Assembly: GCF_002243385.1 (NCBI RefSeq)
Contig: NZ_CP016199.1
Location: 1,691,113-1,755,112, forward strand
From: Mogibacterium pumilum
GTDB lineage: Bacteria; Bacillota; Clostridia; Peptostreptococcales; Anaerovoracaceae
DNA length: 64,000 nucleotides
Direction of reading: 5' to 3'
The notes under the pieces were generated by a model. The model was not told the origin of the DNA and searched no databases. It worked only from the letters and a program-made list of their open reading frames with translations. A program made the translations under genes and the position numbers. Positions 19,103-28,580 of this stretch are shown here, piece after piece (within the stretch, counting starts at the first letter, position 1; the number at the start of each line of letters is the position of its first letter).

Positions 19103-19147
19103 AACGGACGCAGCGGCCACAAATTCATGGCTGCCGCGTCCGTTTTT
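19103..19147 (+). terminator. Terminator of the mobC-relaxase operon
   Basis: AACGGACGC..GC / GC..GCGTCCG stem followed by TTTTT, 24 bases after the DUF6050-like stop. Confidence 0.85.
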
Positions 19148-19166
19148 CTCTTGAGAGTTTTCCTTG

Positions 19167-19280
19167 TGTTACGCAGTTAAACCTCGTTTTTAAGGATTTA
19201 GGTATGAATCCCTGTCATAAGCTGAAATGCTTCTAAAAAGTAAGGTTATACAAGGCATTTGCACCCTCTATTTCGTAACA
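19167..19280. repeat. 114-bp repeated element, copy A
   Basis: Shares its first 15 bases (TGTTACGCAGTTAAA), an internal AGGTAT block and the end TTCGTAACA with an equally long segment at 50687-50800. The two ends of each copy are inverted (GTTACG / CGTAAC). It overlaps the last codons of the cysteine-rich gene. Function unknown. Confidence 0.55.
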
Positions 19281-19633
19281 AGGCTTCGCTTTTTTCTCAT
19301 ACGCTCTGCCGCTTGCTTTCTTGTGATTTTCTTTCTGCAATCGGGGCAATATTTCGCATTGTTGGATTTTGACGCAAAGGGCGCTCCGCATACGGTGCAG
19401 CGTCGTTTTTCCTCCAGTGCGTAAAGCTCTGCAAAAAGCTCTTTGTCAAGAGGAAGCACCGCATCTGAAAACCAACGGCAAAGAAGCGAACAGGAAATAA
19501 GCTGCGGGCAATGACAAGGCTCCCCATCATCAAGTAAAATGCAGTTTCCACTATCAAAGTTGCAGCATTCTTTTTTTACAAGGCGATTGACACGCTTTAC
19601 CTGTTTCGGTGAAAGCGGCTTTGCTTTCCTCAT
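19268..19633 (-). CDS. Cysteine-rich VLP-domain protein
   Basis: 121 residues. It begins LSPKQVKRVNRLVKKECCNFDSGNC, a cysteine-rich block, and a second zinc-finger-like region RCTVCGAPF..KYCPDCRKKI lies near the C terminus, with a basic tail. This matches the Cys_rich_VLP family of conjugative transposon proteins. Probably a zinc-binding DNA-interaction protein; the exact function is unknown. The start overlaps the stop of the next upstream gene by 4 bases. Confidence 0.75.
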   Translation of the reverse strand: MRKAKPLSPKQVKRVNRLVKKECCNFDSGNCILLDDGEPCHCPQLISCSLLCRWFSDAVLPLDKELFAELYALEEKRRCTVCGAPFASKSNNAKYCPDCRKKITRKQAAERMRKKRSLVTK

Positions 19634-19836
19634 ATTTCATCGGCGGGATCAATGGAAAGCGCGGCAAATTCCTCATCTGACAGGCTGTTTACCTTTTTTA
19701 CCGTACGCTTTGCAAGCTCCCGCATATCACTATCCATAAAGGAAAGTGCAAATGCAATCTTCTCCGTTACTTCCTCCTTGCTTTTGCCCTTGTAAATGCT
19801 TAACAAATTCATTTCTTCAACTGTAAAAGGATTCAT
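19630..19836 (-). CDS. Transposon-transfer assisting protein
   Basis: About 68 residues, helical and acidic, with PFTVEEMNLLSIY and DMRELAKRTVKKVNSLSDEEFAAL, typical of the small transfer-assisting proteins next to LtrC-like genes in Tn1549-type elements. The ATG at 19836 follows TGGAGGTA by six bases. The coding regions before and after touch or overlap it. Confidence 0.7.
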   Translation of the reverse strand: MNPFTVEEMNLLSIYKGKSKEEVTEKIAFALSFMDSDMRELAKRTVKKVNSLSDEEFAALSIDPADEI

Positions 19837-19837
19837 G

Positions 19838-22800
19838 CTATACCTCCAATTCATGATGTTTTGTTTTCGTGTTATGTTTTTTCTGTTCAGACTGTTTCTT
19901 TGCTTCCTTTAGCTGCTCCATAATAGACGGCTTTTTCTCCGGTTCTTTGCTGCTGCAGTTTTCCGCCTTAACCGCCTTTGCAAGCTCGGTAAGAGAAATA
20001 GCTTCTCCCGCCTTTACTTTCTGCTCAAGCTCGCTTACAGTAGGTGTATTCGGGGTATTGTTGATAATCCCGTCAAAGTTATTGTCGTTTTGCTCTACTA
20101 TATCTTCCACGTGCTTTAAGTAATTTTGCGGTTTCAGAAATTCCGGTGCTTCCTTATAACCGAAGCGATCAACATAGTGGGCACTGTCCTTTCCGTCCTT
20201 ATGAAGTACAACCACATCGGAAACGGACAGGCTGTGCCCGTAAAAATCCTTTGGATGATCGATATTAAAGCGGGTGTAAATATCTTCAAGGGAAAGCCCC
20301 TCTGTAAGCTCCGCCTCATATACCTTTACATAATGATCCGGGTTAAGTGTCTGTCCCGATGCTTTTAAGCGGTCATAGGATTCAAATTGAAGCTCTCTTG
20401 TTTTTTCGCCTCGCTTTAGCTGATAAATCTGAAAGGTATCTTTTTCAAGTCCGGTATTTTCCGCTTTCGCATAAAGCTCTTTAATCTGTCCGTTTGTGAG
20501 CTTCCCGGACTGCACCTTATCTAAAATCTTCTTGCATTGCTCTTTTGTCCCGGTATATAAAAGCTCGGACTGTGCCTTGCCGTTTTCTTTGACAAGATAG
20601 GCTTCAAGGCGAAAGTTTTTTATGCTGACTTTTTCAGAGGGTTCTTCAAGTATCTTGTAGATATATTCCGGGGCAGCTTCAATGCTGCCTTTCTTTCTGA
20701 ATTTTCTTTGAAGCTCTATTACGCGTTCTCCCGTAAGGGGCTTTATGCTGCTGATGGCATCCGCCGCATAGATTGCATTGGAATTAAGCTGCCTTTGCCA
20801 CGCTAAAGCTTTCGGCGACCAGCGAAAGCCGTTTGCCTTTAATTCATCTCTGATTTTGCCGTCCGGTTTATCATCAAAGAAAAGCTGCAGGCGGTTATCC
20901 TTTACATTGATTTCGGCTCTGCCTCCGGCAAACTCCCAGCCGGTGTAAAGCTCTTCCTTATTTACGGAAAGGCTTTGAATACGCTCTTTAATTCTTCTGA
21001 TTTCCGCATTGTTATTGGAAAGTGCCCATGACGGATAGGGTTTGTCCTGCATGCCTCTGATTTCCATTCTCGCCTTTAGCTTTTCGATTGCCTCACTGTC
21101 AAGCTCCGGACAGCCCTCAAGGCTTTTATGCTTTCGGTAGTAGGCATTAACCGCTTTCATGGTTTCCTGCGCCCTTATCAGCTTCTCAAGTTTTGCATTT
21201 AATTTCTTTACGGCATCCGGATCATCTGCGCTGATTCCGCCCATTCCGGTGCTTCTGATTTTTTCAAGAAGTCCCTGAATCTCTTTCCATTCTCCGTAGT
21301 TTTTATCACGGGCGGCGTTTTGCTTTTCCTTTTTTCGCGTGGGGAAATTAGAGCCTCCTGCAATCAGTACAGAGGGAACACGTGAATCAATCGCAAAACC
21401 GTTATTCATATTTGCCGCAAGTTTTTTAGAGTAGGTATCAAGCAGGGCGTCGATTTTGGTATGAAAGGACGGATCCACTCTCTTTTTTTGATTTTCAGCA
21501 ATTTCCGCCGCCTGATCCACAAGGCTTTTGTATTCATGAGTTGCACTTCCCGGCGTATAGTCCGAAAAGCTGTTCATTTCCTTTGCCCTTTTTGCCGCAG
21601 CTTCATTGATGGGATAATACCTTACCTGTATTCCGGCTTCCTTTTCCTGTGAAGCTTCTTCCTGCATCTTTTCAAAATCATCTATGGAGATTTCCTTTAA
21701 GTCTTGCCCTGAAAGCTCGTGCATTTTTAGGATTTCATCACGGGCTTTTTCAATAGAGATTTCCGGATTATCAAGCTGTCCGCCGTCAAGGTCTGTAAAG
21801 TCCGGCTGATACAGAGTATAATCATAGCCTGTTTCGCAGGTCTGAATATAGAGATAATTTCCGCTTTCAAGCAGGTAAGCCGCTTCCTGTTTTTCTTTCT
21901 GTAAAGCTGGTTCCGTTTCTTTTTCCGAAAGCTCATTTTCTTTTGCCCTTTGAAGCTCCTTGAAATGCCCGTCTATGCTGTCAATCAGCTCTGATGCGGC
22001 AAGGCGGATGGTTTCAAGAGAGCCTTTTAATTCGGATAATTCCTTGCCGCTACTCCAGCCTGCAACATATCCGAAAGAATAGTCGGAAGTATCAAGTCCG
22101 TAATGCTGGCATACGGTATAGGCAACGCTTTCCGCCTCAACCTCGCGGGTACGCTGGTTCGGACGATTTTCTTTTTCCTCTTTCGGTGCGTTCAGGTCAA
22201 TGTCATGCAGCTTTGCATGGGCGATTTCGTGAATGGCGGTCTTTAGTGTTTGCAGCTCACTCATGTTATCGTCAACGGCGATTCTTTTTTCTGCAAGGTG
22301 ATAGTAGCCGTGGACACTTCCCTCGATATGCTCAAGGGCAATCGGAACGGGAGAAGCCTTTTTCAGTGCCGTAAAAAAGTCCTCATACTGCGACACATCG
22401 CCGGTCAGCTCATTTACTCCGATAGAGGGAAGCTCTTTTCCTTCCGTCTGCGATACATCAAAGACGGATACCACCTTGTAGGCAGGAATGGTAATTTCCT
22501 TTTCTTCGGTAACTGCCTTTCCGTCTGCTCCGACAAGGGGCATATTTGTTTTCGGATCAAGCTTTTCCATTTCCTGCCTTACCTTAAAGGGTGCAGGGGC
22601 GATAATACGGATTCCTTTTTCTCCTTTTTTGACCGTTCTTCCGTGGCTGTTTTTCCATGCACTAAAGCCTGCAATCAGAGAAGCATCGGGCTTTTGTAGG
22701 GTAATCAGCATGGTATTGTTAAAGCTGTAATGATGAAACCTTGACATAACGCGAAGATACTCCTTGTACCTTTCGCTTTCAAAAACTTCTAAAATACCTT

Positions 22801-23335
22801 GCTCCAAACGATCCGTGATTTCCTTTAGTCTGTCCTTTTGATTTTCAGAGGTCAGGACAATGGGCGAAACTTCTTTTATTTCTTCTGCTTTTTCCATATA
22901 TGGCATAAATTTTTCTCCTTTCTGTGAAATTAAATCAGATAGTGGTTGTTCCCACCGATCACCGAAACCTCGAATTATTGTCCGGCTGTTTGCTCCGTTT
23001 GCAGCGAACATTTCCAGCGTGGAAAATCCGCGATTAAAGTGATCGATATTGTGCGTATTGATAGGCGGTGCAAAATGTATTACGCCATCCTTGTAGCCTT
23101 TTCCTGTACCTATCCAGCCTCTAATGAAGCTGTCAAAGGGTGCTTTTACACCGGCTTTTCCATGTTCTTCTGCGTGGCTTGCGATAAGCTGATTCCCTTT
23201 GTACTGTTTCCCTATAATAAGCTCGCAGGAATCGGGAGAATACATAAAGCGACGATTTTCAATCTCCTGCATATCAAAGGAATTTGTCTTTGTATCAATC
23301 ATGCACAAGTGATTTTCAAATGTAATTTTTTGCAT
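19838..23335 (-). CDS. Large LtrC-like mobile-element protein with ArdC-type and zinc-peptidase domains
   Basis: 1165 residues. In order: an N-terminal mobile-element domain (residues 1-150), an ArdC-N-like ssDNA-binding region (RFHHYSFNNTMLITLQ.. GFSAWKNSHGRTVKKGEKG, about 195-270), a metallopeptidase-type motif TAIHEIAHAKLHD near 365, a helical middle with an RWSPKALAWQRQ block near 850, and C-terminal YodL/DUF4316-like domains. ArdC-like proteins protect incoming single-stranded DNA from restriction, and LtrC-type proteins travel with the transferred strand in some systems. Here both roles are inferred from the family. The gene is intact and sits between topB and the small accessory genes. 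Confidence 0.8.
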   Translation of the reverse strand: MQKITFENHLCMIDTKTNSFDMQEIENRRFMYSPDSCELIIGKQYKGNQLIASHAEEHGKAGVKAPFDSFIRGWIGTGKGYKDGVIHFAPPINTHNIDHFNRGFSTLEMFAANGANSRTIIRGFGDRWEQPLSDLISQKGEKFMPYMEKAEEIKEVSPIVLTSENQKDRLKEITDRLEQGILEVFESERYKEYLRVMSRFHHYSFNNTMLITLQKPDASLIAGFSAWKNSHGRTVKKGEKGIRIIAPAPFKVRQEMEKLDPKTNMPLVGADGKAVTEEKEITIPAYKVVSVFDVSQTEGKELPSIGVNELTGDVSQYEDFFTALKKASPVPIALEHIEGSVHGYYHLAEKRIAVDDNMSELQTLKTAIHEIAHAKLHDIDLNAPKEEKENRPNQRTREVEAESVAYTVCQHYGLDTSDYSFGYVAGWSSGKELSELKGSLETIRLAASELIDSIDGHFKELQRAKENELSEKETEPALQKEKQEAAYLLESGNYLYIQTCETGYDYTLYQPDFTDLDGGQLDNPEISIEKARDEILKMHELSGQDLKEISIDDFEKMQEEASQEKEAGIQVRYYPINEAAAKRAKEMNSFSDYTPGSATHEYKSLVDQAAEIAENQKKRVDPSFHTKIDALLDTYSKKLAANMNNGFAIDSRVPSVLIAGGSNFPTRKKEKQNAARDKNYGEWKEIQGLLEKIRSTGMGGISADDPDAVKKLNAKLEKLIRAQETMKAVNAYYRKHKSLEGCPELDSEAIEKLKARMEIRGMQDKPYPSWALSNNNAEIRRIKERIQSLSVNKEELYTGWEFAGGRAEINVKDNRLQLFFDDKPDGKIRDELKANGFRWSPKALAWQRQLNSNAIYAADAISSIKPLTGERVIELQRKFRKKGSIEAAPEYIYKILEEPSEKVSIKNFRLEAYLVKENGKAQSELLYTGTKEQCKKILDKVQSGKLTNGQIKELYAKAENTGLEKDTFQIYQLKRGEKTRELQFESYDRLKASGQTLNPDHYVKVYEAELTEGLSLEDIYTRFNIDHPKDFYGHSLSVSDVVVLHKDGKDSAHYVDRFGYKEAPEFLKPQNYLKHVEDIVEQNDNNFDGIINNTPNTPTVSELEQKVKAGEAISLTELAKAVKAENCSSKEPEKKPSIMEQLKEAKKQSEQKKHNTKTKHHELEV

Positions 23336-23343
23336 TAAATCGG

Positions 23344-23477
23344 CAAGCCTCCTTTGTCCAAATGGTTAAGGGTCTGGGACTATCCCAGCAAGCAAAAACC
23401 TCCGCCGCCACAAACGCGGAAAACGGAGGTTTTTTACGGAAAGGGTACCCCTTTCCTATGCTTGCTATTCTTCTTTT
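23344..23477 (-). other. Putative origin of transfer (oriT), copy 2 (inverted)
   Basis: Reverse-complement relative of 16869-16985: the same GGAAAGGG..CCCTTTCC hairpin, then CTGGGA-TAG-TCCCAG and ACCCTTAA. The T-A pair at the stem base of copy 1 is C-G here, a compensatory change that supports a conserved hairpin. It overlaps the last codons of topB. Whether both copies are used is unknown. Confidence 0.55.
23394..23435. terminator. Bidirectional terminator
   Basis: AAAACCTCCG / CGGAGGTTTT stem with U-runs on both strands, located between topB and the LtrC-like gene, within the oriT-like copy 2. Confidence 0.7.
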
Positions 23478-25546
23478 TTCTTTCTCTCAATCTCAATACG
23501 ATAGTTCACATATTTATCCCCGGTATCACAAAGAACCACATTTCCGTAATAGGTTTTGCCTGTTTTGTAAGAGTAGATGTTTTTTACCTTTGCCGTCTTA
23601 TCTTTCAGAAGCTCTTTTGCTATCTTTGGCGTAAAGGTAATTTTCCTGTCTGTAAAGAAGCGGTCATTCTTCCACATGGAAAAGCGGCAATCCTTATCAC
23701 TGCAATAGTAGTTCTTCTTTCCCTCATAAACGGGATTTTGACAGCGCGGGCATAAGCCGATCACGGTTTTTTCCTGTTTGAAAAGTTCCGGTTTTGCTTT
23801 TTCAGCGTCCTCATTTTCTATAAGCTCCTTTGTGAGAGCTTCAATCTTTTCCATAAAGCTGTCTGCATCCGCTTCGCCTTTTGCAATCCTTGAAAGCTCG
23901 TTTTCCCACTGGGCTGTAAGAAGCGGAGAGGTCAGGGCTTCGGGAAGTACGGAGATAAGATTCATTCCGTCTTTGGTCGGGATAAGCTGTTTTCCTTTTC
24001 TTGTAACAAAGCCTGCCTTAATGATTTTTTCAATTACGCCTGCACGGGTTGCAGGAGTACCTAAGCCTTTCCGCTCCGCATCCTCTGTTGTTTCCTTGTT
24101 TCCTGCACGCTCCATAGAAGATAGAAGCGTGCTTTCCGTGTATGCCTTCGGCGGAAGTGTATCATGCTCCGTAACTTTTATTGGGAAGCTGTCAAAGCGT
24201 TCTCCCTCACAAAATGCCGGAAGCTCTTTTTCGTTTTCTTTTTCCTGTTTTTCTTTTACGCTCATAAGAAAGCGTCTTTCTATATCTTTCCAGCCGAAAG
24301 ATAACACAGTCTTTCCCTTTGCCGTAAAGGTGTGCTCCTCGCAGTTAAATGTAGCCGTAACCGTTTCATAGATATGGGAAGAAGCACAAGCCATAAGAAG
24401 TCTTGCGGATGCAAGAAAGAGAATGTTTCGCTCACTTTCGGGAAGCAGGGAAAGTTCCGTTTTTTCAAGCTCCATTGTAGGAATCACGGCATGGTGATCC
24501 GATACCTTTTTGCTGTTAAGAAGTCCGTCAATCTCCGGTGTAAATTCTATGCTTTGCATAAAGGAAAGCTTTGAAAAGAGCATTAGAATAACCTTATCCG
24601 CTGTTTCTTTCATATCGTCCGTCAGGTAATTGCTGTCCGTTCTCGGATAGGTCAGAAGCTTCTTTTCATAAAGGCTCTGCGCAAGGTCAAGTGTCTGCTT
24701 TGCGGTATACCCGAAAATGTGGTTTGCTTCCTTTTGAAGTGCGGTAAGGTCAAAGAGTTTCGGCGGCAGTACTTCCTTTTTTTCAGAGGTAACAGAAGTG
24801 CAGACTGTACTTTTTCCTTTGCAGGCTGCTGCGATTTTTTCCGCTTCTTCCTTACTTGAAAATCTATCGCTTATAGCTTCCGTACCGTCTAAAGCAAGGC
24901 GGACATGGTAATACTTTTCTTTCTTGAAATTGGTAATCGCCTCGCTTCGATCCGCAAGCATTTTTAGGGTCGGGCTCTGCACGCGTCCCACATTTAAGGT
25001 ATGATTATATAAAAGGGAAAAGAGGCGGGTTGCATTGATTCCGATAAGCCAGTCCGCCTTTGCTCTGCACAGGGCGGACTGATAAAGGCTGTCATACTCT
25101 TTTCCGTCCTTCAGGCTTTCAAAGCCTTTTCGGATGGCACTTTCTTCCATTGAGGAAATCCAAAGTCTTTTTACAGGCTTTTTACATCCCGCTTTTTCCA
25201 TAACAAAGCGGAAAATGAGTTCCCCCTCGCGCCCGCTGTCGCAGGCGTTTATAACCTCGGTAACATCATTTCTAAAAAGAAGTGCCTTTAATACGGAAAA
25301 CTGCTTTTCCTTATCCTTTGATACGGTAAGCTGCCATGTTTCAGGCAGGACAGGTAAGGCTTCAAGGCTCCACTTTTCATAGCACTTTCCATAGCAGGCC
25401 GGTTCGGAAAGCTCTGCAAGGTGTCCGATGCACCAAGATACAAGAAAGTCTGTACCTTCCATATATCCGTCCTTTTTCGTTTCTATTCCAAGTGCGGATG
25501 CGATTGTCATTCCGACACTCGGTTTCTCGCATATAATTAGCTTCAT
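23465..25546 (-). CDS. topB: DNA topoisomerase III (ICE type)
   Basis: 693 residues. It begins MKLIICEKPSVGMTIASALG (Toprim), with the acidic DSGREGELIFR near 105. The active-site tyrosine is in TYPRTDSNYL near 300. The C-terminal zinc ribbon is CPRCQNPVYEGKKNYYCSDKDC near 620. Type IA topoisomerases on Tn1549-type elements are thought to help process transferred DNA. The stop lies inside the 40-bp segment duplicated upstream of mobC. Full length. Confidence 0.93.
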   Translation of the reverse strand: MKLIICEKPSVGMTIASALGIETKKDGYMEGTDFLVSWCIGHLAELSEPACYGKCYEKWSLEALPVLPETWQLTVSKDKEKQFSVLKALLFRNDVTEVINACDSGREGELIFRFVMEKAGCKKPVKRLWISSMEESAIRKGFESLKDGKEYDSLYQSALCRAKADWLIGINATRLFSLLYNHTLNVGRVQSPTLKMLADRSEAITNFKKEKYYHVRLALDGTEAISDRFSSKEEAEKIAAACKGKSTVCTSVTSEKKEVLPPKLFDLTALQKEANHIFGYTAKQTLDLAQSLYEKKLLTYPRTDSNYLTDDMKETADKVILMLFSKLSFMQSIEFTPEIDGLLNSKKVSDHHAVIPTMELEKTELSLLPESERNILFLASARLLMACASSHIYETVTATFNCEEHTFTAKGKTVLSFGWKDIERRFLMSVKEKQEKENEKELPAFCEGERFDSFPIKVTEHDTLPPKAYTESTLLSSMERAGNKETTEDAERKGLGTPATRAGVIEKIIKAGFVTRKGKQLIPTKDGMNLISVLPEALTSPLLTAQWENELSRIAKGEADADSFMEKIEALTKELIENEDAEKAKPELFKQEKTVIGLCPRCQNPVYEGKKNYYCSDKDCRFSMWKNDRFFTDRKITFTPKIAKELLKDKTAKVKNIYSYKTGKTYYGNVVLCDTGDKYVNYRIEIERKKKEE

Positions 25547-25558
25547 ATCTGATCCTTT

Positions 25559-25744
25559 CTAAAGCTCCGGTTCGCTTTTTTCTTTTATTTTCCTGATACA
25601 GTAACCGATGCAGGGGGACTTTCCCCTGTAAGGGCAGCCCTCACATTTTGAGGAAAAAGAAGCAGGCGGCTCTTTTTCGGACCGCCCGCATTTCGGTTTT
25701 TCCGTCATCAGTCGTTCATAGATACTGTCTGTAAACCACGTCAT
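25559..25744 (-). CDS. Small cysteine-rich protein, unknown
   Basis: 61 residues with four cysteines in CEGCPYRGKSPCIGYC, a possible metal-binding knot. The start overlaps the preceding stop by 4 bases, and it precedes topB by 12 bases, so it belongs to the transfer operon. Not recognised beyond that. Confidence 0.55.
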   Translation of the reverse strand: MTWFTDSIYERLMTEKPKCGRSEKEPPASFSSKCEGCPYRGKSPCIGYCIRKIKEKSEPEL

Positions 25745-26409
25745 ACTGTTCCATCCGGCTCTGTTTCTTCTAAAGCTTCCTCGCCGTCCTCGCTATCTTC
25801 CTCTGTAAAATCGTCCTCGTAATCCTCAAAGTCGAACTCGTCAAGATCGGTTGTACCCTTTACATCCTGCTTCGGTTTTAATATTTTGAAATAGTAGAAA
25901 GCGCCGCCTGCAAGTCCGAGAATTAAGATGAGGGATAAGGCAATCATTCCGGCAGGGTTCTTTTTTTCCTGCTTTTCCTCTGCCTTCGGTTTTTCCGCCT
26001 CCGGCTCTTTCTTTTCCTCCTCTTTTGGAAGCTCCGGCTTTGCGGTCAGCTTATCTTTTTCATCAATGATGGAGAGCAAGTCTTTTTCATCCACCTGATT
26101 TAAGAAATGAACCGTATTTTCTCCCTGCGCCGCATGGTCGATCACGATATAGAAGTAATTTCCGCCCTTGCTTTTTACAATGATAAATTCCTTATCCTTT
26201 GCAGCATCGCCCTTGACATTATCCACAAGGCTCATATTGCCGTCAGGGGTAAGGGGCGTTTTTTCTTCTTTCTTTTCCTCCGTCTTTACATTGCTGTCAT
26301 CGGTAGCTTCGCCGCCGCCGTTTGCATAAGCGGGAATTGAAAAGCCGCACATAAAGATCAGTGCGGCAAAGAGAGTTGTCGTTATTCTCATCATGATTTT
26401 ATTCTTCAT
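25741..26409 (-). CDS. CD1107-type mobile-element membrane protein (DUF4366-like)
   Basis: About 222 residues. A signal peptide (TTTLFAALIFMCGFSIPAYA) is followed by an extracytoplasmic domain, a Pro/Glu/Lys linker (about 125-155), one membrane helix (AGMIALSLILILGLAGGAFYYF) and an acidic cytoplasmic tail (DFEDYEDDFTEEDSEDGEE). This layout is typical of CD1107-type proteins of Tn1549-like elements and is probably part of the cell-envelope channel. The start at 26409 uses GGAGG nine bases upstream, inside the preceding gene. Confidence 0.78.
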   Translation of the reverse strand: MKNKIMMRITTTLFAALIFMCGFSIPAYANGGGEATDDSNVKTEEKKEEKTPLTPDGNMSLVDNVKGDAAKDKEFIIVKSKGGNYFYIVIDHAAQGENTVHFLNQVDEKDLLSIIDEKDKLTAKPELPKEEEKKEPEAEKPKAEEKQEKKNPAGMIALSLILILGLAGGAFYYFKILKPKQDVKGTTDLDEFDFEDYEDDFTEEDSEDGEEALEETEPDGTV

Positions 26410-26653
26410 TTTCCATATCCTCCATATACTCATTTTTTGTAACAGATTCATTGTCAGGGATTACGCCCTTTGCTAAAAATACGGAAAGCTCGGCAGGAGT
26501 CATGTGAAGCGATCTTACCATCTGCACGATCTCAAGATTTTCCGCCTCCGTTTTCTGCATTTCAAGCTCTTTTAGCCTGCCTTGCTGCTCCGTGATTTTC
26601 TCACGGGTCTTTTGAATTTCCTTTTCGATTTTCAGGATTTTTTTATTTGCCAT
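26399..26653 (-). CDS. DUF4315-family coiled-coil protein
   Basis: 84 residues. The first 45 form a coiled coil (KKILKIEKEIQKTREKITEQQ), then HMTPAELSVFLAKGVIP, the DUF4315 signature. It lies between the CD1108- and CD1107-type genes, its usual place. AGGAGAAC precedes the ATG. Accessory transfer role by association only. Confidence 0.75.
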   Translation of the reverse strand: MANKKILKIEKEIQKTREKITEQQGRLKELEMQKTEAENLEIVQMVRSLHMTPAELSVFLAKGVIPDNESVTKNEYMEDMENEE

Positions 26654-26675
26654 AAATGTGTTCTCCTTTCGTTTT

Positions 26676-28580
26676 TTAATCCCAGTTCATCAGACCGTAG
26701 CCCTTAATGTAGCCGGAATTTAAGTCATAGCTTTTTATCTTGCAGGCATCGCCTGAATTTCCCTCAACGGTATAGACGCGACTGCCGTCCGTTCCGATAA
26801 CGATTCCCACGTGATCGGCTCCGCCGTCACCGTCCCAGTCAAAGAAGATGGCATCACCCGGTGCAATATTTTTATAGCCTCTTGCTCCCCATTGTCCGCG
26901 TGAGGTAAACCAAGGAACGCCTTGCGACTGACAGCCTGCAAAACGTGGCTCGCTTTTTCCAGCCTTGTTATAGCACCAAGATACAAAGCAGGCGCACCAT
27001 TCCACGCGTCCGTTAAAGCCGTACCAACTCCAGTAAGGATAGCCGCCCACATTTCCGACCTGCTTCTTTGCAAGATTTACAAGCTCCGGATTTCCGGGAC
27101 GTGTGCCGTTTACAAAGTGAACGCCGCTTAAATCCTCCGACGCGCTGCCGTCAGGGGAGCCTCCGCCGAATACAAGGGGTTTGTTTCCGCTGGTTTCAAG
27201 ATAGACGCGGTACATTTTAAGCTGTTCTTCATTTAAGATTTCTCTTGCAATATCAGAAAGCGGTGTCGTTTTCAGCTTTACATGAAGAATGTAATAGTTA
27301 TACGGGACTTCTTCCTTTGTGGTTTCTCCGGTGTCAGGATCGGTATGGGTTTCCGTTCGGTAGCGTACCTCTATTTCTTCCTGCAGGGTCAAAGAATACT
27401 GCTTTCCGAAAATTTGCTGTAAGTCCGCCTGCACTTTGGAAAGAGTGTAGCTTTGGTGTTTTGCTGTAAGGATAGACGCAAGCTCATGGGGATTGTGCCC
27501 GATGCCGTCAAGCTCATATTTGTACTCGTCATAGCCGGGATGATCTTTTTCTACACTATCTATTTTCCCCTGAAGCTCACTTTCCATAGCGGCATAGGCA
27601 TTTTCCACCGCCACAAGATCGCTGTCCTCGGATGTATAGCTTGTGCCTAAAATTCCGTTTAAGCCACCCGATAAAAGAGAGGAGCAGGACGATAAGCCGG
27701 TAAAAATCAGAATGAAGATTAAAAGCAGGGAAATAATAAGGGCAAGCCCTCGTCTGTGGCGTATGAGAAAGGAACCTGCCTGTTTTGTTTTCTCTGCGGA
27801 TTTCCTTGCCGCCTTTGCCGCTTTCTGTCCTTTTTTACGAAGCTCTGCGGCATACTGCTTTTTTAATCTTTTCTTTTGCAGCATACGGTTGATAGGATTT
27901 GCAGATGACAGATTTGGATTTTCATACATGGCTTTTTTGTAAAAGTATTTTGCATTTGCTTTCTCTGCGGCTTTCTTTGCTTTTCTTGCCTTGCGGTAGG
28001 GCTTTAGCTTCTGATTTCTGTAATTTTCTCTTGCCTTTCTTACGCTGTAACGACCAAGTGTTTCTGCGGCTTTTTCGGTTTTGTGGGCTGCTTCAATTCC
28101 TGCATTGTCATGCTCCGTTTCATGAATTTTCTTATGCACAAAGGCGCCTGCTTCATCAAGGGCAGGAGAAAGAGGATTTGCAGACTTACCGGAGCCTATG
28201 GGCTTTTCCTTTTCTTCAAAGTGAAGCCTCGTTTTTCCTTTGCCGGATCTTTCATCAAACTCACGCTCAAAGGAAAGGCTCTTTTTCTTTGGGATTTTAT
28301 CTCTTGCTTTATCAAGACGGTCCGCCGCCTGATCGGATTTTTTGATATATCTTTGAAGCTCCGGGATAGCTCTTTCTTCCTCGGTAAAGGTAAGCCTTGA
28401 GGATTTTCTTTTCAGGATTTCCTTATCCGATATAGGACTTTTGGGAATATCATTTTTGGGATTTTCCTGCATCCTTTTTGATATATTTTCTGTTTCTCCG
28501 GTTGTCATATTTTCTCTTATAAGCCCGTCCTGGCTCATCTTTTGCCTGAATTTGTCACGTGGCTTTAGCGGTTCTTTCAA
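26676..28580 (-). CDS. CD1108-type peptidoglycan hydrolase of the conjugation apparatus (CHAP domain)
   Basis: 634 residues. A long basic cytoplasmic N-terminal region (1-270) precedes one membrane helix (GLALIISLLLIFILIFTGLSS, about 280-300). An extracellular middle domain follows, with a C-terminal CHAP amidase of about 130 residues: WCACFVSWCYNKAG holds the catalytic Cys and GGADHVGIVIG the His. Such enzymes open the cell wall for the type IV secretion channel. The start overlaps the methyltransferase stop by 4 bases. Confidence 0.85.
   Translation of the reverse strand: MKEPLKPRDKFRQKMSQDGLIRENMTTGETENISKRMQENPKNDIPKSPISDKEILKRKSSRLTFTEEERAIPELQRYIKKSDQAADRLDKARDKIPKKKSLSFEREFDERSGKGKTRLHFEEKEKPIGSGKSANPLSPALDEAGAFVHKKIHETEHDNAGIEAAHKTEKAAETLGRYSVRKARENYRNQKLKPYRKARKAKKAAEKANAKYFYKKAMYENPNLSSANPINRMLQKKRLKKQYAAELRKKGQKAAKAARKSAEKTKQAGSFLIRHRRGLALIISLLLIFILIFTGLSSCSSLLSGGLNGILGTSYTSEDSDLVAVENAYAAMESELQGKIDSVEKDHPGYDEYKYELDGIGHNPHELASILTAKHQSYTLSKVQADLQQIFGKQYSLTLQEEIEVRYRTETHTDPDTGETTKEEVPYNYYILHVKLKTTPLSDIAREILNEEQLKMYRVYLETSGNKPLVFGGGSPDGSASEDLSGVHFVNGTRPGNPELVNLAKKQVGNVGGYPYWSWYGFNGRVEWCACFVSWCYNKAGKSEPRFAGCQSQGVPWFTSRGQWGARGYKNIAPGDAIFFDWDGDGGADHVGIVIGTDGSRVYTVEGNSGDACKIKSYDLNSGYIKGYGLMNWD

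Noticed and set aside
21994-22374. Plus-strand open frames opposite the LtrC-like and topoisomerase genes
   Set aside because: They are antisense shadows of long, well-conserved genes, without ribosome sites or recognisable domains.
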